DNA of 64,000 nucleotides from Saprospiraceae bacterium. Its GTDB lineage: Bacteria > Bacteroidota > Bacteroidia > Chitinophagales > Saprospiraceae. The stretch's first letter is position 1. Each line of letters starts with the position of its first letter. A program made the translations under genes and the position numbers. The notes beneath the pieces are model-generated. The model did not search any database and was not told the DNA's origin. It worked only from the letters and a program-made list of their open reading frames with translations. Of this stretch, positions 37,250-46,568 are shown piece by piece. The DNA lies in contig JAIYAP010000014.1 of assembly GCA_027488935.1 (NCBI GenBank), positions 1-64,000 of the forward strand, read 5' to 3'.

Positions 37250-38557
37250 TCAACGCTTTACAATTAGTCTTCGCGCACTTATTCCGTCCTTTGTCTGGAT
37301 AAAAACGACATAAACGCCATTGTCTTCAAGTTGTAGTTGGGTTGATGGCTGCGTTGCTTGTAGCTGTTTAACAGGTCGTCCAAGCATATCGGTAATCGTA
37401 ATGGCAGCGTTGTTGTCCGAAAGTGAAATGGTAAATTGTCCGCTTGTCGGGTTTGGATAAATATGGATGTCCGCTTCCTCCAGGGTTTCGTTGACGGCAA
37501 CAGGGTTACAGAGAACGGGCGTTCCTGTGGTTTGTCCGATCGTGAGTACCCCTGCGTTAACCGTCCAAAACTCATAAATTCCACCCATTACCGTAGTCCA
37601 ATTCGTTAGGTTGACCGATCTGGAGAAGGAAGGCGCCGCCGTGTAACTCCCTGGACCATTTATTTTATACACCTGAACCCCATTTGTCCAGGTAAGGGGT
37701 TGATTCGGGATACATATTTCGGGCGCGGCGCACCATTGTCTAAGAAAAAAGGCTTTACCCAAGCCCACCACCATACCAATGCCATTTTCATCTATACAAA
37801 CAGCTGTTTTTTCATCACAAGCAATGCTTTTTACGTCTACCAGGGCTGAATCGGTGATCATGCGGGCTAAAAAAGTCATTAACCTGCCTTGTCTTCCCTG
37901 AATTCCATTGCTGGTTAAACCGCCTTTTGTATTAAAATGTGTTTCACAAATCGTTTTTTGCAAAAAAGGATTCCGTAAAAAATCATTGTAACGAATGCCT
38001 GTAGCGGATAAATAGGGATTTCCTAAAACATTGGGTGATAATACATTTGTAATTCCATCATAATAAACATAGCCTTGTATCGCCATTCCAGCGCTGGTGC
38101 CACCAATAGGCGTATGTTTCACATTGATCAAATAATCTAGGGCGGCTCCTAAAGCCGTTCCTTTATAGTTGGAGATGTAATCATTTTGATCGCCTCCCGT
38201 AAAAAATACGGCTTCCGCTTTTCTGATCGCCTGAACGATGACGGAATCATTGGCAAGCGTTTTGGAATTGATCAAAAAGGTTTCAACCGAATGCGCAGGA
38301 CCTAATCCATAAATATAATCATTGTAAGCATCGGTTCCGGTGGCACGAATCACGACAAAGTCCCCGCCACCTGATTTCTGAATCATCCAGGTGAAAGCAG
38401 CATCCACATCACTTCCTCCTCCCATCAAAACTGTTCCTGCGGTAGTAGTAGTAACGATATCAACGGGTGAACCGACCCTCCCTAAACTTTGAGCGTTTAC
38501 AGCAGGAATGCCTACCAGAATTGCCAAATAAATGAGTGCGCTTAGTGTTTTTTTCAT
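37250..38557 (-). CDS. Exported S51 cyanophycinase-like peptidase with T9SS sorting domain
   Basis: The 435-residue protein has a signal peptide (about 1-22, AVNAQ). The S51 fold is shown by GTVLMGGGSD at the start, VFFTGGDQ and the nucleophile Ser155 in GGTSAGMA. Cyanophycinase hydrolyses the Asp-Arg polymer cyanophycin; related S51 members are aspartyl dipeptidases. The last 75 residues are a T9SS sorting domain (IYPNPTSGQFTISL to the end). An S51 enzyme sent outside the cell suggests use of external polymer or peptide as a nitrogen source. Exact substrate is not proven. Confidence 0.82.
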   Translation of the reverse strand: MKKTLSALIYLAILVGIPAVNAQSLGRVGSPVDIVTTTTAGTVLMGGGSDVDAAFTWMIQKSGGGDFVVIRATGTDAYNDYIYGLGPAHSVETFLINSKTLANDSVIVQAIRKAEAVFFTGGDQNDYISNYKGTALGAALDYLINVKHTPIGGTSAGMAIQGYVYYDGITNVLSPNVLGNPYLSATGIRYNDFLRNPFLQKTICETHFNTKGGLTSNGIQGRQGRLMTFLARMITDSALVDVKSIACDEKTAVCIDENGIGMVVGLGKAFFLRQWCAAPEICIPNQPLTWTNGVQVYKINGPGSYTAAPSFSRSVNLTNWTTVMGGIYEFWTVNAGVLTIGQTTGTPVLCNPVAVNETLEEADIHIYPNPTSGQFTISLSDNNAAITITDMLGRPVKQLQATQPSTQLQLEDNGVYVVFIQTKDGISARRLIVKR

Positions 38558-38789
38558 TTTTCTGTTTTTGTGCGTATTGTTGGCATAGTCCGTTTTGAAG
38601 TTTTACTGCTCCCTGCAACAAGTCTGTTTCGGTAAACAAAAGTAATAAGATATTCAAACACGCACCATCCCTGCCCTTCTTTCCCAACACCAAAAACAGC
38701 CAATTACTGCCGATTCCCGAAAATCTAGCATCCAGCGCTTCACCTGATTTCATCTTTGCAGCATCAAACACGGTTTAAACAAACACTTT

Positions 38790-39182
38790 ATGATGCCGAA
38801 TGAGCAGTTAGAATTGTTATTGGTTGATGATGCGCCCATGATACGGCAAGTTTTGGTACTTTTTCTTTCCAGGACCTACCACGTTACTACTTGTGAAGAT
38901 GGTGCTGCGGCACTTCATCAACTCCAATTAGGCTATGTGCCCGCCATTATTGTAACCGATTTTGAAATGCCGAATATGGATGGCTTGCAACTTACGCGGG
39001 CGATCCGAACGATGGGATTAAATTGTCCCATATTAATGGCATCCTCTATTAAAGACCCCTCCATGCGTCAAACCGCCTTAGCAGCCGGGGTAAATACATT
39101 CTTGGTAAAGCCGGTTTTGCCGATGGAACTAAAACGCGAAATTATGGCGCTCCTGGAAAACCCAAGATTGGCGCTCGATTAA
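38790..39182 (+). CDS. Stand-alone response-regulator receiver domain
   Basis: The 130-residue protein is only a receiver domain. The acidic pair Asp13-Asp14 (VDDAP), the phospho-acceptor Asp57 in IVTDFEMPN, the Ser of LMASS and Lys107 (LVKPV) are all present. There is no output domain and no histidine kinase in the window, so it must work with distant partners. It is followed after 142 bases by a second receiver. The two share the unusual VDDAPM start and GYxPxIIVxD segment, so they are paralogues. The second Met (38793) could also be the start. Confidence 0.85.
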   Translation: MMPNEQLELLLVDDAPMIRQVLVLFLSRTYHVTTCEDGAAALHQLQLGYVPAIIVTDFEMPNMDGLQLTRAIRTMGLNCPILMASSIKDPSMRQTALAAGVNTFLVKPVLPMELKREIMALLENPRLALD

Positions 39183-39324
39183 AAAAGCAATTCCCAAATT
39201 CCGAAGCATTGGTGCTAAAAAAAGTCGAAATCTGCTGTTTCCCGAAAATTTGCGTAAAAAACACTCAATACCTCGCAAGTTTGCACCATCAAGTTAACGC
39301 TTACCATCTAAACAACAATACAAC

Positions 39325-39768
39325 ATGCGCAAACCAGAATTACTCATTGTAGATGACGCCCCCATGATGACCCGTTTTCTGGAGTTATTCCTTTCTGAAA
39401 ACTACACGGTAACTTGCTGTACGAGCCCAATGGACGCCCTTGATCAATTCAGCAAGGGGTATCAACCGGAGATCATTGTGAGTGATTTGCAAATGCCCGA
39501 TATGTCGGGTACCGCCTTCGTCAAAGCTATGCGCAAAATGTTTCCAAGCTATCCGATCATTGTAATTAGTGGACTAAAAGAAAGCAACGCGCGCTTGAAA
39601 GTGCTGGAGGCAGGTGCAGATGATTTTGTTCCAAAACCTTTTCACCCAGCGGAACTGAAAGTACGCATAGGCAAATTGATTGAACGCACACAGACGCCAC
39701 CAACGGAAGAGATCATATGGTCACGCAATGGCAAAAACCTGGGCTTTTTAGGTATTTCCTTGTCTTAG
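39325..39768 (+). CDS. Stand-alone response-regulator receiver domain
   Basis: This 147-residue receiver has the Asp10-Asp11 pair (VDDAPM), phospho-acceptor Asp54 (IVSDLQMPD), Ser82 in VISG and Lys104 (VPKPF), so it can be phosphorylated. The C-terminal 20 residues form a short tail (EEIIWSRNGKNLGFLGISLS) unlike the usual receiver end and without a DNA-binding fold. It converges with porW with 3 bases between stops. The role is unknown; in related species receivers of this kind are found beside sugar-transferase or motility genes. Confidence 0.82.
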   Translation: MRKPELLIVDDAPMMTRFLELFLSENYTVTCCTSPMDALDQFSKGYQPEIIVSDLQMPDMSGTAFVKAMRKMFPSYPIIVISGLKESNARLKVLEAGADDFVPKPFHPAELKVRIGKLIERTQTPPTEEIIWSRNGKNLGFLGISLS

Positions 39769-39771
39769 CGC

Positions 39772-42678
39772 CTATTTTAAATAATTGTTGGTAAAAAATT
39801 CCCGGTAACCACTCAGGGTTTTGTTTTTCAAAATACGCCGGTAGTTTTCTTGCGTTACAGCCAGGAATTCCTTTTGATATGTTTTTTTAGACGTTTCGCC
39901 CAGGAAGTCTTTCGCGTCTTTTACTTCATTATAGTATTTCATGGCCAGTTGTTTGTTATCAAACTTGCGCACCACGATAATCGGAACGTTGGTATCGGTG
40001 CCCAGGAAGATATTAGAAATGCGCAACTGTTCATTTTTATGATTTTCGCGGTTGTAATCTGTTACCGCCGCTTTCACATCGTCGAGGCGCACATCGCCTG
40101 TTATCGCGATCATGAAATAGTGTAGTTTGTCATCTTCGAGGGTAAAGTCCTCGTCAATTTTTTCGTTGCTCCCCGGTTTATTTTTCACTTCGGCTACTTC
40201 AAAGCCTTTGCACGACATCAGGCGTGATATTTCTTTGGCGCGGGTTGCTTCGGCGCTGTTGGGATAACGTGCCACCACTTCACTCAGTGCTTTGCAATAA
40301 GCCTCGTTGCCCTGTAAGTTGCCGGTGCACAACGCACTGAGCAGGGCAAATTTGGCCATGAGCGGGTTTTGGGAGCCGTATTTTTTGGGCGCTTCCTGGC
40401 AGCGATCAAAGGCATCTTTATACGAGCCTTTTTCGAAAAAACGGAAGGTTTCTTCATAATAACGGTCTAATTCCCGTTTTTTCTCCGCATTTGCATTTAT
40501 AAAATTGGGATCGCTGATGGCGCGTGCATAGGCGCTGTTGGGGTATTTCCCGACCAGTTTGTCGTAATAATATTGTGCCCGACTCGGATTGCTCAAATCG
40601 GTAAAGGCCAGGTAGCAGTAGTACCAGGTTTCCTTTTCAAATTTGGTATAGCGCGTGGTATCACTGTAACGCGTCTGCATTTCTTCGAGGGTGCCCGTGC
40701 ATTTTTTATTATTGGCCAATTTATCGCGAAACAAGGTACCCAGTTGATACATTGCTTCATAGGTAGCCATATCCAATACTGCCAATTCCCCGGCAGAGGC
40801 TGGAATTCCTTTTAACAGATCGGTTAATTCGGCATCCCGCACATTATCGGTTTTGGTACTGTCACCGCCAGCAGCTTGCTCATCGCCTGCTGCCGAAGCA
40901 GTATTGGCTCGGCGGCTGCGGCGCCAATTGTCCTCCAGTTTTCGATCGCCCCAAGTCCGTACAAAGTCTTTTCGGCCTTTTTTGAGGAAGGCGTCATTGT
41001 AAAAGTAGAAGGAAGAAGTTCGGGCGCCTGCTTGTGGCGTGGGGGCTTTGGCTTGGGTATTGAGTGCCTGGTCTGCCTGAGCCTGGGCTTTGGCGGCTGC
41101 TTCGGCTTCGGCTTCGCGCTGTTTTTTCAAGGATTTAGCAAAAACTTTGCGTTGGCTGTCATCCATGTTGTAGATGCGCACAATACTATCGTTGGCGGCA
41201 ATCAGGGTAATGAGGCGCGCAATATCTTTGAGGTTGGAAGCATAATCGCTTACCTTTTTATAGCGCACGTCAGTATTGATGAGCACATTGAGGGTACTGT
41301 CGTAGTAGTTTTTGGCTTTTACAAAATCCTCTCCTTCAAAATAAAGATCGGCCAATTTGAGGTACGATTCGGCGCGTTGGGCGGTATTGGTTTTATTAAA
41401 ATCGAGCGATCGGCGCAGGTACACGATGGCGTCTTTTTTCAAGCCATCTTTCAAGGCAATATCGGCCATGACGTAGTAAATCTGGTCTCGGTAATCGAGG
41501 TTTTTAAAGTCGCTGGCCATGCGTTCGAGGTCTTTATTGGCTTGCGCGCTGGTTACTTTCTGGTTGGCCCAAGCCGCCTGTATCTGCCGCAAGCGCGCAT
41601 TAAACTCCATGTCGTAAATAGGCTGGTTGCGCAAGACAATGGCATAAGCGTCGACGGCAGCATCATAGCGCCCGGCGCGTTCAGCAATTTGTGCCAAGAT
41701 GAAGGCCAGGCGGGCGCGTACTTTTTTCTTTTTAGTGCGGGTAATGGCTTGTTTTAATGGATCAATGGCTTGGTCGTATTTTTTTTGTTTGATCCACAAA
41801 TCGGCCTCAGCGGTGTATAAATCGGCGTGCAAACCAACTGGAAACCAGGGGTCTTCCCACAAGCTGCGGTACAAAAATTCGGCTTCATCGTATTTTTCAC
41901 GCGCAACCAGGGTGCGTCCGTACCACACCATGGCCAAGGGGAATGCTGCGGTACGTTGAAACCGTTTTTTATAGGGGTTGACACTGTTTGGCGGCGGAAC
42001 GGCCTTTTTTTTGTCCGAAACGGTCAATGTGATGGGTGTTGTGCTGATTTCGCTGGCTTTTGATTTAGCCTCGGCCTTTTTTTTGTCGGCAGCGGCCTGT
42101 TTTTTCCTGGCGGCAGCATCTTTTTTGCGCTTTGCAGCCGACTTTTTGCGCTTTTTAGCCAGTTCTTTTTTCTTTTTTTTGGCGGCCTTTTTCTTATCGA
42201 GGGCTTTTTTGCGCTTTTCTGCTTTTAATTGCGCCTTGGTTTTTTTATTGGGATTGTGTTCTTCTCGAATATATTGGAAGGTCGCTTCTGCTGTTTCAAA
42301 GTCGCGTTTTAAAAATTGTGCCTGGCCCAGGAGGGTATAGCAATCATCTACAAATTCGCTCGGGCGGTGCAGTGCAATCCCTTTCGACGATTTGGTGATG
42401 ACATTATCGAGGTCGGTTTTGGCCGTCGTAGGGTCGGCAGCAACGTATGGGTATATTTCCAGAATTTGATTGTAATTGTCTTTATGGCCATCTCCCAGTT
42501 TATCCGTTGTAAGCCGAAAAAGTTCGTCGGCATTAAACCAATAATTATATTTAGAGGTCAGGTTGTGATACCCTTTTTGGAATTTACTTGCCTCGCTTCC
42601 TTTTTTCTTTTGTGTTACACAAGCTGTTGTGAGTACAACAAGCGTCAAAACAAAAGGTATCTTCCAGAAATTTTTCAT
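39772..42678 (-). CDS. porW: T9SS lipoprotein component PorW/SprE (TPR protein)
   Basis: PorW (SprE in gliding flavobacteria) is a periplasmic lipoprotein that links the T9SS motor and outer-membrane translocon. The ATG at 42678 gives 968 residues with a lipobox (LTTAC). The family start YHNLTSKYNYWFNADEL and the LHRPSEFVDDCY segment are clear. A strikingly Lys/Ala-rich coiled region (KKKAAKKKKKELAKK and following, about residues 155-220) precedes many TPR-type helical repeats. The C-terminal part (about 840-968) resembles the family SPOR-like or SprE end. It matches the many T9SS cargos in this window. The upstream M23 gene is divergent. Confidence 0.85.
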   Translation of the reverse strand: MKNFWKIPFVLTLVVLTTACVTQKKKGSEASKFQKGYHNLTSKYNYWFNADELFRLTTDKLGDGHKDNYNQILEIYPYVAADPTTAKTDLDNVITKSSKGIALHRPSEFVDDCYTLLGQAQFLKRDFETAEATFQYIREEHNPNKKTKAQLKAEKRKKALDKKKAAKKKKKELAKKRKKSAAKRKKDAAARKKQAAADKKKAEAKSKASEISTTPITLTVSDKKKAVPPPNSVNPYKKRFQRTAAFPLAMVWYGRTLVAREKYDEAEFLYRSLWEDPWFPVGLHADLYTAEADLWIKQKKYDQAIDPLKQAITRTKKKKVRARLAFILAQIAERAGRYDAAVDAYAIVLRNQPIYDMEFNARLRQIQAAWANQKVTSAQANKDLERMASDFKNLDYRDQIYYVMADIALKDGLKKDAIVYLRRSLDFNKTNTAQRAESYLKLADLYFEGEDFVKAKNYYDSTLNVLINTDVRYKKVSDYASNLKDIARLITLIAANDSIVRIYNMDDSQRKVFAKSLKKQREAEAEAAAKAQAQADQALNTQAKAPTPQAGARTSSFYFYNDAFLKKGRKDFVRTWGDRKLEDNWRRSRRANTASAAGDEQAAGGDSTKTDNVRDAELTDLLKGIPASAGELAVLDMATYEAMYQLGTLFRDKLANNKKCTGTLEEMQTRYSDTTRYTKFEKETWYYCYLAFTDLSNPSRAQYYYDKLVGKYPNSAYARAISDPNFINANAEKKRELDRYYEETFRFFEKGSYKDAFDRCQEAPKKYGSQNPLMAKFALLSALCTGNLQGNEAYCKALSEVVARYPNSAEATRAKEISRLMSCKGFEVAEVKNKPGSNEKIDEDFTLEDDKLHYFMIAITGDVRLDDVKAAVTDYNRENHKNEQLRISNIFLGTDTNVPIIVVRKFDNKQLAMKYYNEVKDAKDFLGETSKKTYQKEFLAVTQENYRRILKNKTLSGYREFFTNNYLK

Positions 42679-42913
42679 ACAGGTAATAGAATGATTGATC
42701 GAATAAAGGGCGGCGTTTTCCAATTTACTGCAAAATTCGGGCCTCGCTATCGATCGGATTGTTTATTTTTAAACCTCAAACCAGTTAACAATGGTACGGT
42801 TAAACAAAAAAAGGTTGCCTTGACAAATTGGTTTTTAACAAAAAAGACCGACAAATTACCGCAACTTTGCGCCTGATTTGTTTTCACGCTGTATATCGCT
42901 TAAAATAGCTGCC

Positions 42914-43873
42914 GTGCAAAAATACCTCGCTTTTTTTAAAAACTTTACCCGCTTTTTCCAACGTAATGGTGATGATGATCGCACGTTGATGGAAAAAATG
43001 CGCGACAAGTATCGTCTGGTTATTATGAACGACGAAACTTTCGAGGAGGTAAGTTCCGTAAAATTGACACCGCTTAGTGTGTATATTGTTTTTAGTTCGC
43101 TTATTGTTGGGACGGCCATCTTGGTAACGACCTTGATTATATGGACGCCCTTGAAGCGTTATATTCCGGGATATGGCGATTTTGCGCGCGACCAGGAAAT
43201 TGCTGAACTCAAGTCGAAGGTGCTTAACCTGGAAAACGAGGTAGAGTCTGGGCGTCGATACTACGAAAATTTTCGCAAATTACTCAACGGCGACCTTGCC
43301 GATATGAGTAAATCTGCCGCTGAAAAGAAAGGGTTGCCTGAAAATCCAGCGGATACTTTACCCAAGGATGTAGAACGGATTCCGGAAGATGAACAATTGC
43401 GCGCTGCGGTTGCGAAAGGTAATTTTACGAACGATCCGAATACGCCCATTGTTGCCGCTGCGGGTGTGGGCAACATCCTGCCACGGGAGGTTCCATTGAG
43501 TCAATTGTTTTTCATGCCACCGGTTTCGGGTGACATTACGTCTGGTTATGATTTGCCGAAAAATCATTTTGGCATTGATGTAGCGGCCCCAAAAAATACC
43601 GCCATCAAAGCGGCTGCCGATGGCGTGGTCGTTTCGGCGGGTTACACCGTAGAAACGGGCTATAGCATTGCGATTCAACATCCCAACAATGTGATTACGA
43701 TGTACAAGCACAACTCTGTCCTGTTGAAACCAGCAGGTGCCGCAGTAAAAGCGGGTGAAGCCATTGCGCTGATTGGCAATTCGGGTGAAAACACCTCTGG
43801 GCCGCATTTACATTTTGAACTGTGGTATAAAGGGCGGCCGATGGATCCTACCGATTATATTAATTTCAATTAA
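42914..43873 (+). CDS. Membrane-anchored M23/LytM metallopeptidase
   Basis: From the GTG at 42914 the product is 319 residues. A conserved Bacteroidota-type cytoplasmic start (MRDKYRLVIMNDETFEE) is followed by one membrane helix (about VYIVFSSLIVGTAILVTTLI), a short coiled coil (EIAELKSKVLNLENEVESGR) and a C-terminal M23 domain with HFGID and HLHFELW zinc motifs. The motifs look complete, so the enzyme may cleave peptidoglycan cross-links; some relatives only activate amidases. An in-frame TTG at 42878 or the ATG at 42989 are possible starts; the last gives a family-like start. It shares its promoter region with porW. Confidence 0.85.
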   Translation: MQKYLAFFKNFTRFFQRNGDDDRTLMEKMRDKYRLVIMNDETFEEVSSVKLTPLSVYIVFSSLIVGTAILVTTLIIWTPLKRYIPGYGDFARDQEIAELKSKVLNLENEVESGRRYYENFRKLLNGDLADMSKSAAEKKGLPENPADTLPKDVERIPEDEQLRAAVAKGNFTNDPNTPIVAAAGVGNILPREVPLSQLFFMPPVSGDITSGYDLPKNHFGIDVAAPKNTAIKAAADGVVVSAGYTVETGYSIAIQHPNNVITMYKHNSVLLKPAGAAVKAGEAIALIGNSGENTSGPHLHFELWYKGRPMDPTDYINFN

Positions 43874-43885
43874 GGATTTGGCACG

Positions 43886-43926
43886 AAAAAAAGCGACTGT
43901 CCCGAGGTGGGGCAGTCGCTTTTTTA
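43886..43926. terminator. Strong bidirectional terminator
   Basis: A stem of about 13 bp (AAAAAAAGCGACTG with CAGTCGCTTTTTT) and flanking A/T runs lies between the convergent M23 and MORN-caspase genes, and can serve both. Confidence 0.9.
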
Positions 43927-43950
43927 TTAAAATCCTGCAAAACGTTTATG

Positions 43951-45621
43951 TTATCGGCGGTTGGCTACCGGCATAGCATCATCATAACTGCCGGTAAGCA
44001 CCGGTGTTTGAACGCCAGCGGTATATTCGCGCACTTTGGAATACACGTAACTATACAATTCTTTGATGGTAATCAGGAAGTCTCCGTCGGCATCGGCAGG
44101 TCCTTTAAGTCCTTTCAACACATAGTAGGTAAATACGCCTTGGCGCAGGCCTTGATCTTCGAGTGACAGTTCTTCGGCACGGGAAGACATCAACAAGGCA
44201 ATACCGCCATCTGCGTCTTCGAAGGCTTTGTAGTAGCGCTCAAGGGTAAGAGGTGCTGGGCCTTTAGATGCCAGTCCGTTTTCATAATTCAAAGAACCGC
44301 TATGGCAGGCATCGGCAATGCACAATTTATGTTTGGCTTTGCTTTCCTGGAAGATGGTTTTGATTTCATCGTGGCGCAATTTGTTGTTAAATCCGTCGTA
44401 ATCAACCGGCAGGAAACAGCCATCCAAGCCATGTCCACTAAAGTACAGCAATACCACATCATTGGCATCGGCGCGCAAGAAGTATTCGCGCATGGTGTTG
44501 AGGATATTTTGACGGGTAGCCGATTCATCTACCAGCACGGCGATTTGGTTATCGGGTAAAGCGCCGCCTTCCGGACTTTTCAGAAAGGAATAAAAGCGGT
44601 ATGCATCATCGTCGGTAAATTTGAGCGAAGGCATGGCGGTATAGCGACCAACCCCTACGACTACTGCCCAAATTTTTACACGTTGGCTATTTTCAGTGCG
44701 AATCGGGGTCGTTGGAATTGATTCATTCGAGTCGAGTTCTTTAATGGGCGAACCATTTACCCATTCTGCGCCATATACACGGCCGGTTGCGAAATACATA
44801 ATCCCTTCACCATACGGGGCATTGTTGCTCCATGCGCCTTCATATCGGTCGCCGTTGGCATAGTGGCAGGCACCTTTTCCGTTTGGAATACCATCTTTGA
44901 ACTCACCCACCCAGGTAGATCCATCGGGATAGGTGTAGTATCCTTCGCCAGAACGGCAGTACACGGTGCCACAGTTGCGCAGATTGGACAGGTCGGGTTT
45001 GGCTTTATTCAGCGTTGTTGCGGTCGTAACCGGAGGTTTAGTGTTAGGGCGGTTATTGGCTTTCGGTTTTTCCTGGGCGGTTGCTGCTTGTTGGTTTTCG
45101 TCAGTCAGTTTGCCCATTTTCCAAACACCAGTGACCACGTGGCCATCCGGGTAGGTCAACTTGCCATTGCCGTGTTTATTATTGGCTTTCCAGCCGCCGG
45201 TGTAAAAAGCGCCATCCGGGTAGAACATGGTTCCGGTTCCTTCAAACTCACCGTTTCGGAGGGTACCTTCATACCGTTCTTTGGTTTTAAACAGGTAAAT
45301 ACCGTTGCCACTGGGCTGATCATTTACCCAAGTACCGGCGTAACGGTCGCCATTGGCATAATTCATGGTGCCATCTCCGTGCATTTTATTACGGGAAAAT
45401 GTACCTTCATACGTATTTCCATTTGGCAAGGAGATTTTGCCTTTGCCTTCACGCAAGCCATTGGTAAATTGGCCTGTGTATTTAGAGGTGGCGGCGTAGC
45501 GGTAGGTGCCACTCCCGTTTTGGCAGTTACCGCTGATACACTGTGCGGTGGTGTAAGTGATGCTGGAGCCGAAAACGACAACCAACAGCATCAGGCGAAA
45601 AAAAAGATTATTACCCTTCAT
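43951..45621 (-). CDS. Exported MORN-repeat protein with C-terminal caspase (C14) domain
   Basis: The ATG at 45621 gives 556 residues with a signal peptide (about 1-27). Around six MORN repeats ([YF]xGxxxxGxxxGxG) cover residues 40-170, a Pro/Thr/Lys linker follows (about 172-213), three more repeats cover about 227-290, and a caspase domain covers about 313-535. The catalytic dyad is His397 in YFSGHGLDG and Cys439 in IADACHSGS, both intact. Such orthocaspases cleave after basic residues in known cases. The upstream in-frame codons from 45813 lack signal-peptide character and are not used. The combination of signal peptide, MORN and caspase suggests a periplasmic or surface-associated protease; its target is unknown. 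Confidence 0.85.
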   Translation of the reverse strand: MKGNNLFFRLMLLVVVFGSSITYTTAQCISGNCQNGSGTYRYAATSKYTGQFTNGLREGKGKISLPNGNTYEGTFSRNKMHGDGTMNYANGDRYAGTWVNDQPSGNGIYLFKTKERYEGTLRNGEFEGTGTMFYPDGAFYTGGWKANNKHGNGKLTYPDGHVVTGVWKMGKLTDENQQAATAQEKPKANNRPNTKPPVTTATTLNKAKPDLSNLRNCGTVYCRSGEGYYTYPDGSTWVGEFKDGIPNGKGACHYANGDRYEGAWSNNAPYGEGIMYFATGRVYGAEWVNGSPIKELDSNESIPTTPIRTENSQRVKIWAVVVGVGRYTAMPSLKFTDDDAYRFYSFLKSPEGGALPDNQIAVLVDESATRQNILNTMREYFLRADANDVVLLYFSGHGLDGCFLPVDYDGFNNKLRHDEIKTIFQESKAKHKLCIADACHSGSLNYENGLASKGPAPLTLERYYKAFEDADGGIALLMSSRAEELSLEDQGLRQGVFTYYVLKGLKGPADADGDFLITIKELYSYVYSKVREYTAGVQTPVLTGSYDDAMPVANRR

Positions 45622-46028
45622 TTGAGTGTAGGTTTGGAAGATGAAATATTTGTGGTGTGTAAGAAGGGTGCAAGCTGTTTCGAATTGATTAAAGAAAGCC
45701 AGTGTTTGTTCTTGAATTGTATAATATAAAACAATTTTTTTGGGCAAAATATTTGATGCGCAATACGACTTTAAACTTGCCTTAACAAGGAAGCGGACGA
45801 TTGCAACATCCATAAATCGGTTGGTATAGTGTTTGCTGGTTCGAAAGGCATACTTTGCAACCCAGACAGGCTTTTTGAGGGGTAAGTGGTGTGATTAGCA
45901 AATCAAGAACAATTTCACTACCCTAATATTGTGCCATTCATATCAGAATTCCATAAAATTTGTAGATTTGCGTTTTCAAATATAGAAACAATAATCTGAT
46001 TTTCAGCATTTTAGAAACTTTTTTAAAC
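45622..46028. other. 407-base divergent intergenic region with one -7 box
   Basis: No gene is visible. TAGATTTG at 45963-45970 matches TAnnTTTG and would serve the DUF4920 lipoprotein, leaving a leader of about 50 bases. The -33 partner is not obvious. The part nearest the caspase gene is AT-rich and probably contains its promoter. Confidence 0.4.
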
Positions 46029-46505
46029 ATGAAAAAAAATTTGGTTTTCATTTTAGGCGCCTTCCTCATGGTGGTGGCCTGCACGACTGGCAACAGCCAA
46101 ACAAAAAATGTTAAAAATTTTGGCACTCCCGTCACTGCGGATCAAGCGATCACGTACGACCAATTGATCCCTAAGATGGCCAGCACCGATTCGATGCCTG
46201 CGAAGGTGACGGGCACGGTGAAGCAAGTGTGCCAGAAAAAGGGTTGTTGGATGACGCTGGTCTCTACACAGCCAGGAACGCCCGAAATGCGGGTTACCTT
46301 TAAAGATTACGCCTTCTTTATGCCGAAAGATTTGTCGGGAAAACAGGTTGTAATTGATGGGTATGCATTTATCGAAACCACTTCGGTAGATATTTTGCGC
46401 CACTATGCAGAAGACGCGGGCAAAAGTAAAGCTGAAATTGAAGCGATTAAGGAGCCTTTGCGCGAGTTGTCCTTTGAGGCTGCCGGGGTGATGATCTTAG
46501 ATTAA
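46029..46505 (+). CDS. DUF4920-type lipoprotein
   Basis: The 158-residue protein has a lipoprotein signal (lipobox LMVVAC, Cys18). The mature domain carries the family VCQKKGCWM motif (two Cys six residues apart) and a beta-barrel-like core (MRVTFKDYAFFMPKDLSGK) of the DUF4920/OB-like type. Such proteins are small periplasmic lipoproteins of unknown function; the Cys pair and following Trp may bind a metal. It stands alone, followed by a strong terminator. Confidence 0.85.
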   Translation: MKKNLVFILGAFLMVVACTTGNSQTKNVKNFGTPVTADQAITYDQLIPKMASTDSMPAKVTGTVKQVCQKKGCWMTLVSTQPGTPEMRVTFKDYAFFMPKDLSGKQVVIDGYAFIETTSVDILRHYAEDAGKSKAEIEAIKEPLRELSFEAAGVMILD

Positions 46506-46525
46506 AATAGAATGCAATTGCAACA

Positions 46526-46568
46526 TGCGCTGATCACGGCTTTGCCCTGCGATCAGCGCATTTTTTTT
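46526..46568 (+). terminator. Rho-independent terminator after the DUF4920 gene
   Basis: A perfect 10-bp stem (TGCGCTGATC with GATCAGCGCA) and a 15-base loop are followed by eight T, 21 bases past the stop. Confidence 0.93.

Noticed and set aside
44863-45729. Plus-strand open frame opposite the MORN repeats
   Set aside because: It is a shadow of the repeat-coding strand, with no start context or domain.
45622-45813. N-terminal extension of the MORN-caspase protein
   Set aside because: It lacks signal-peptide features, whereas the Met at 45621 starts a clear one.
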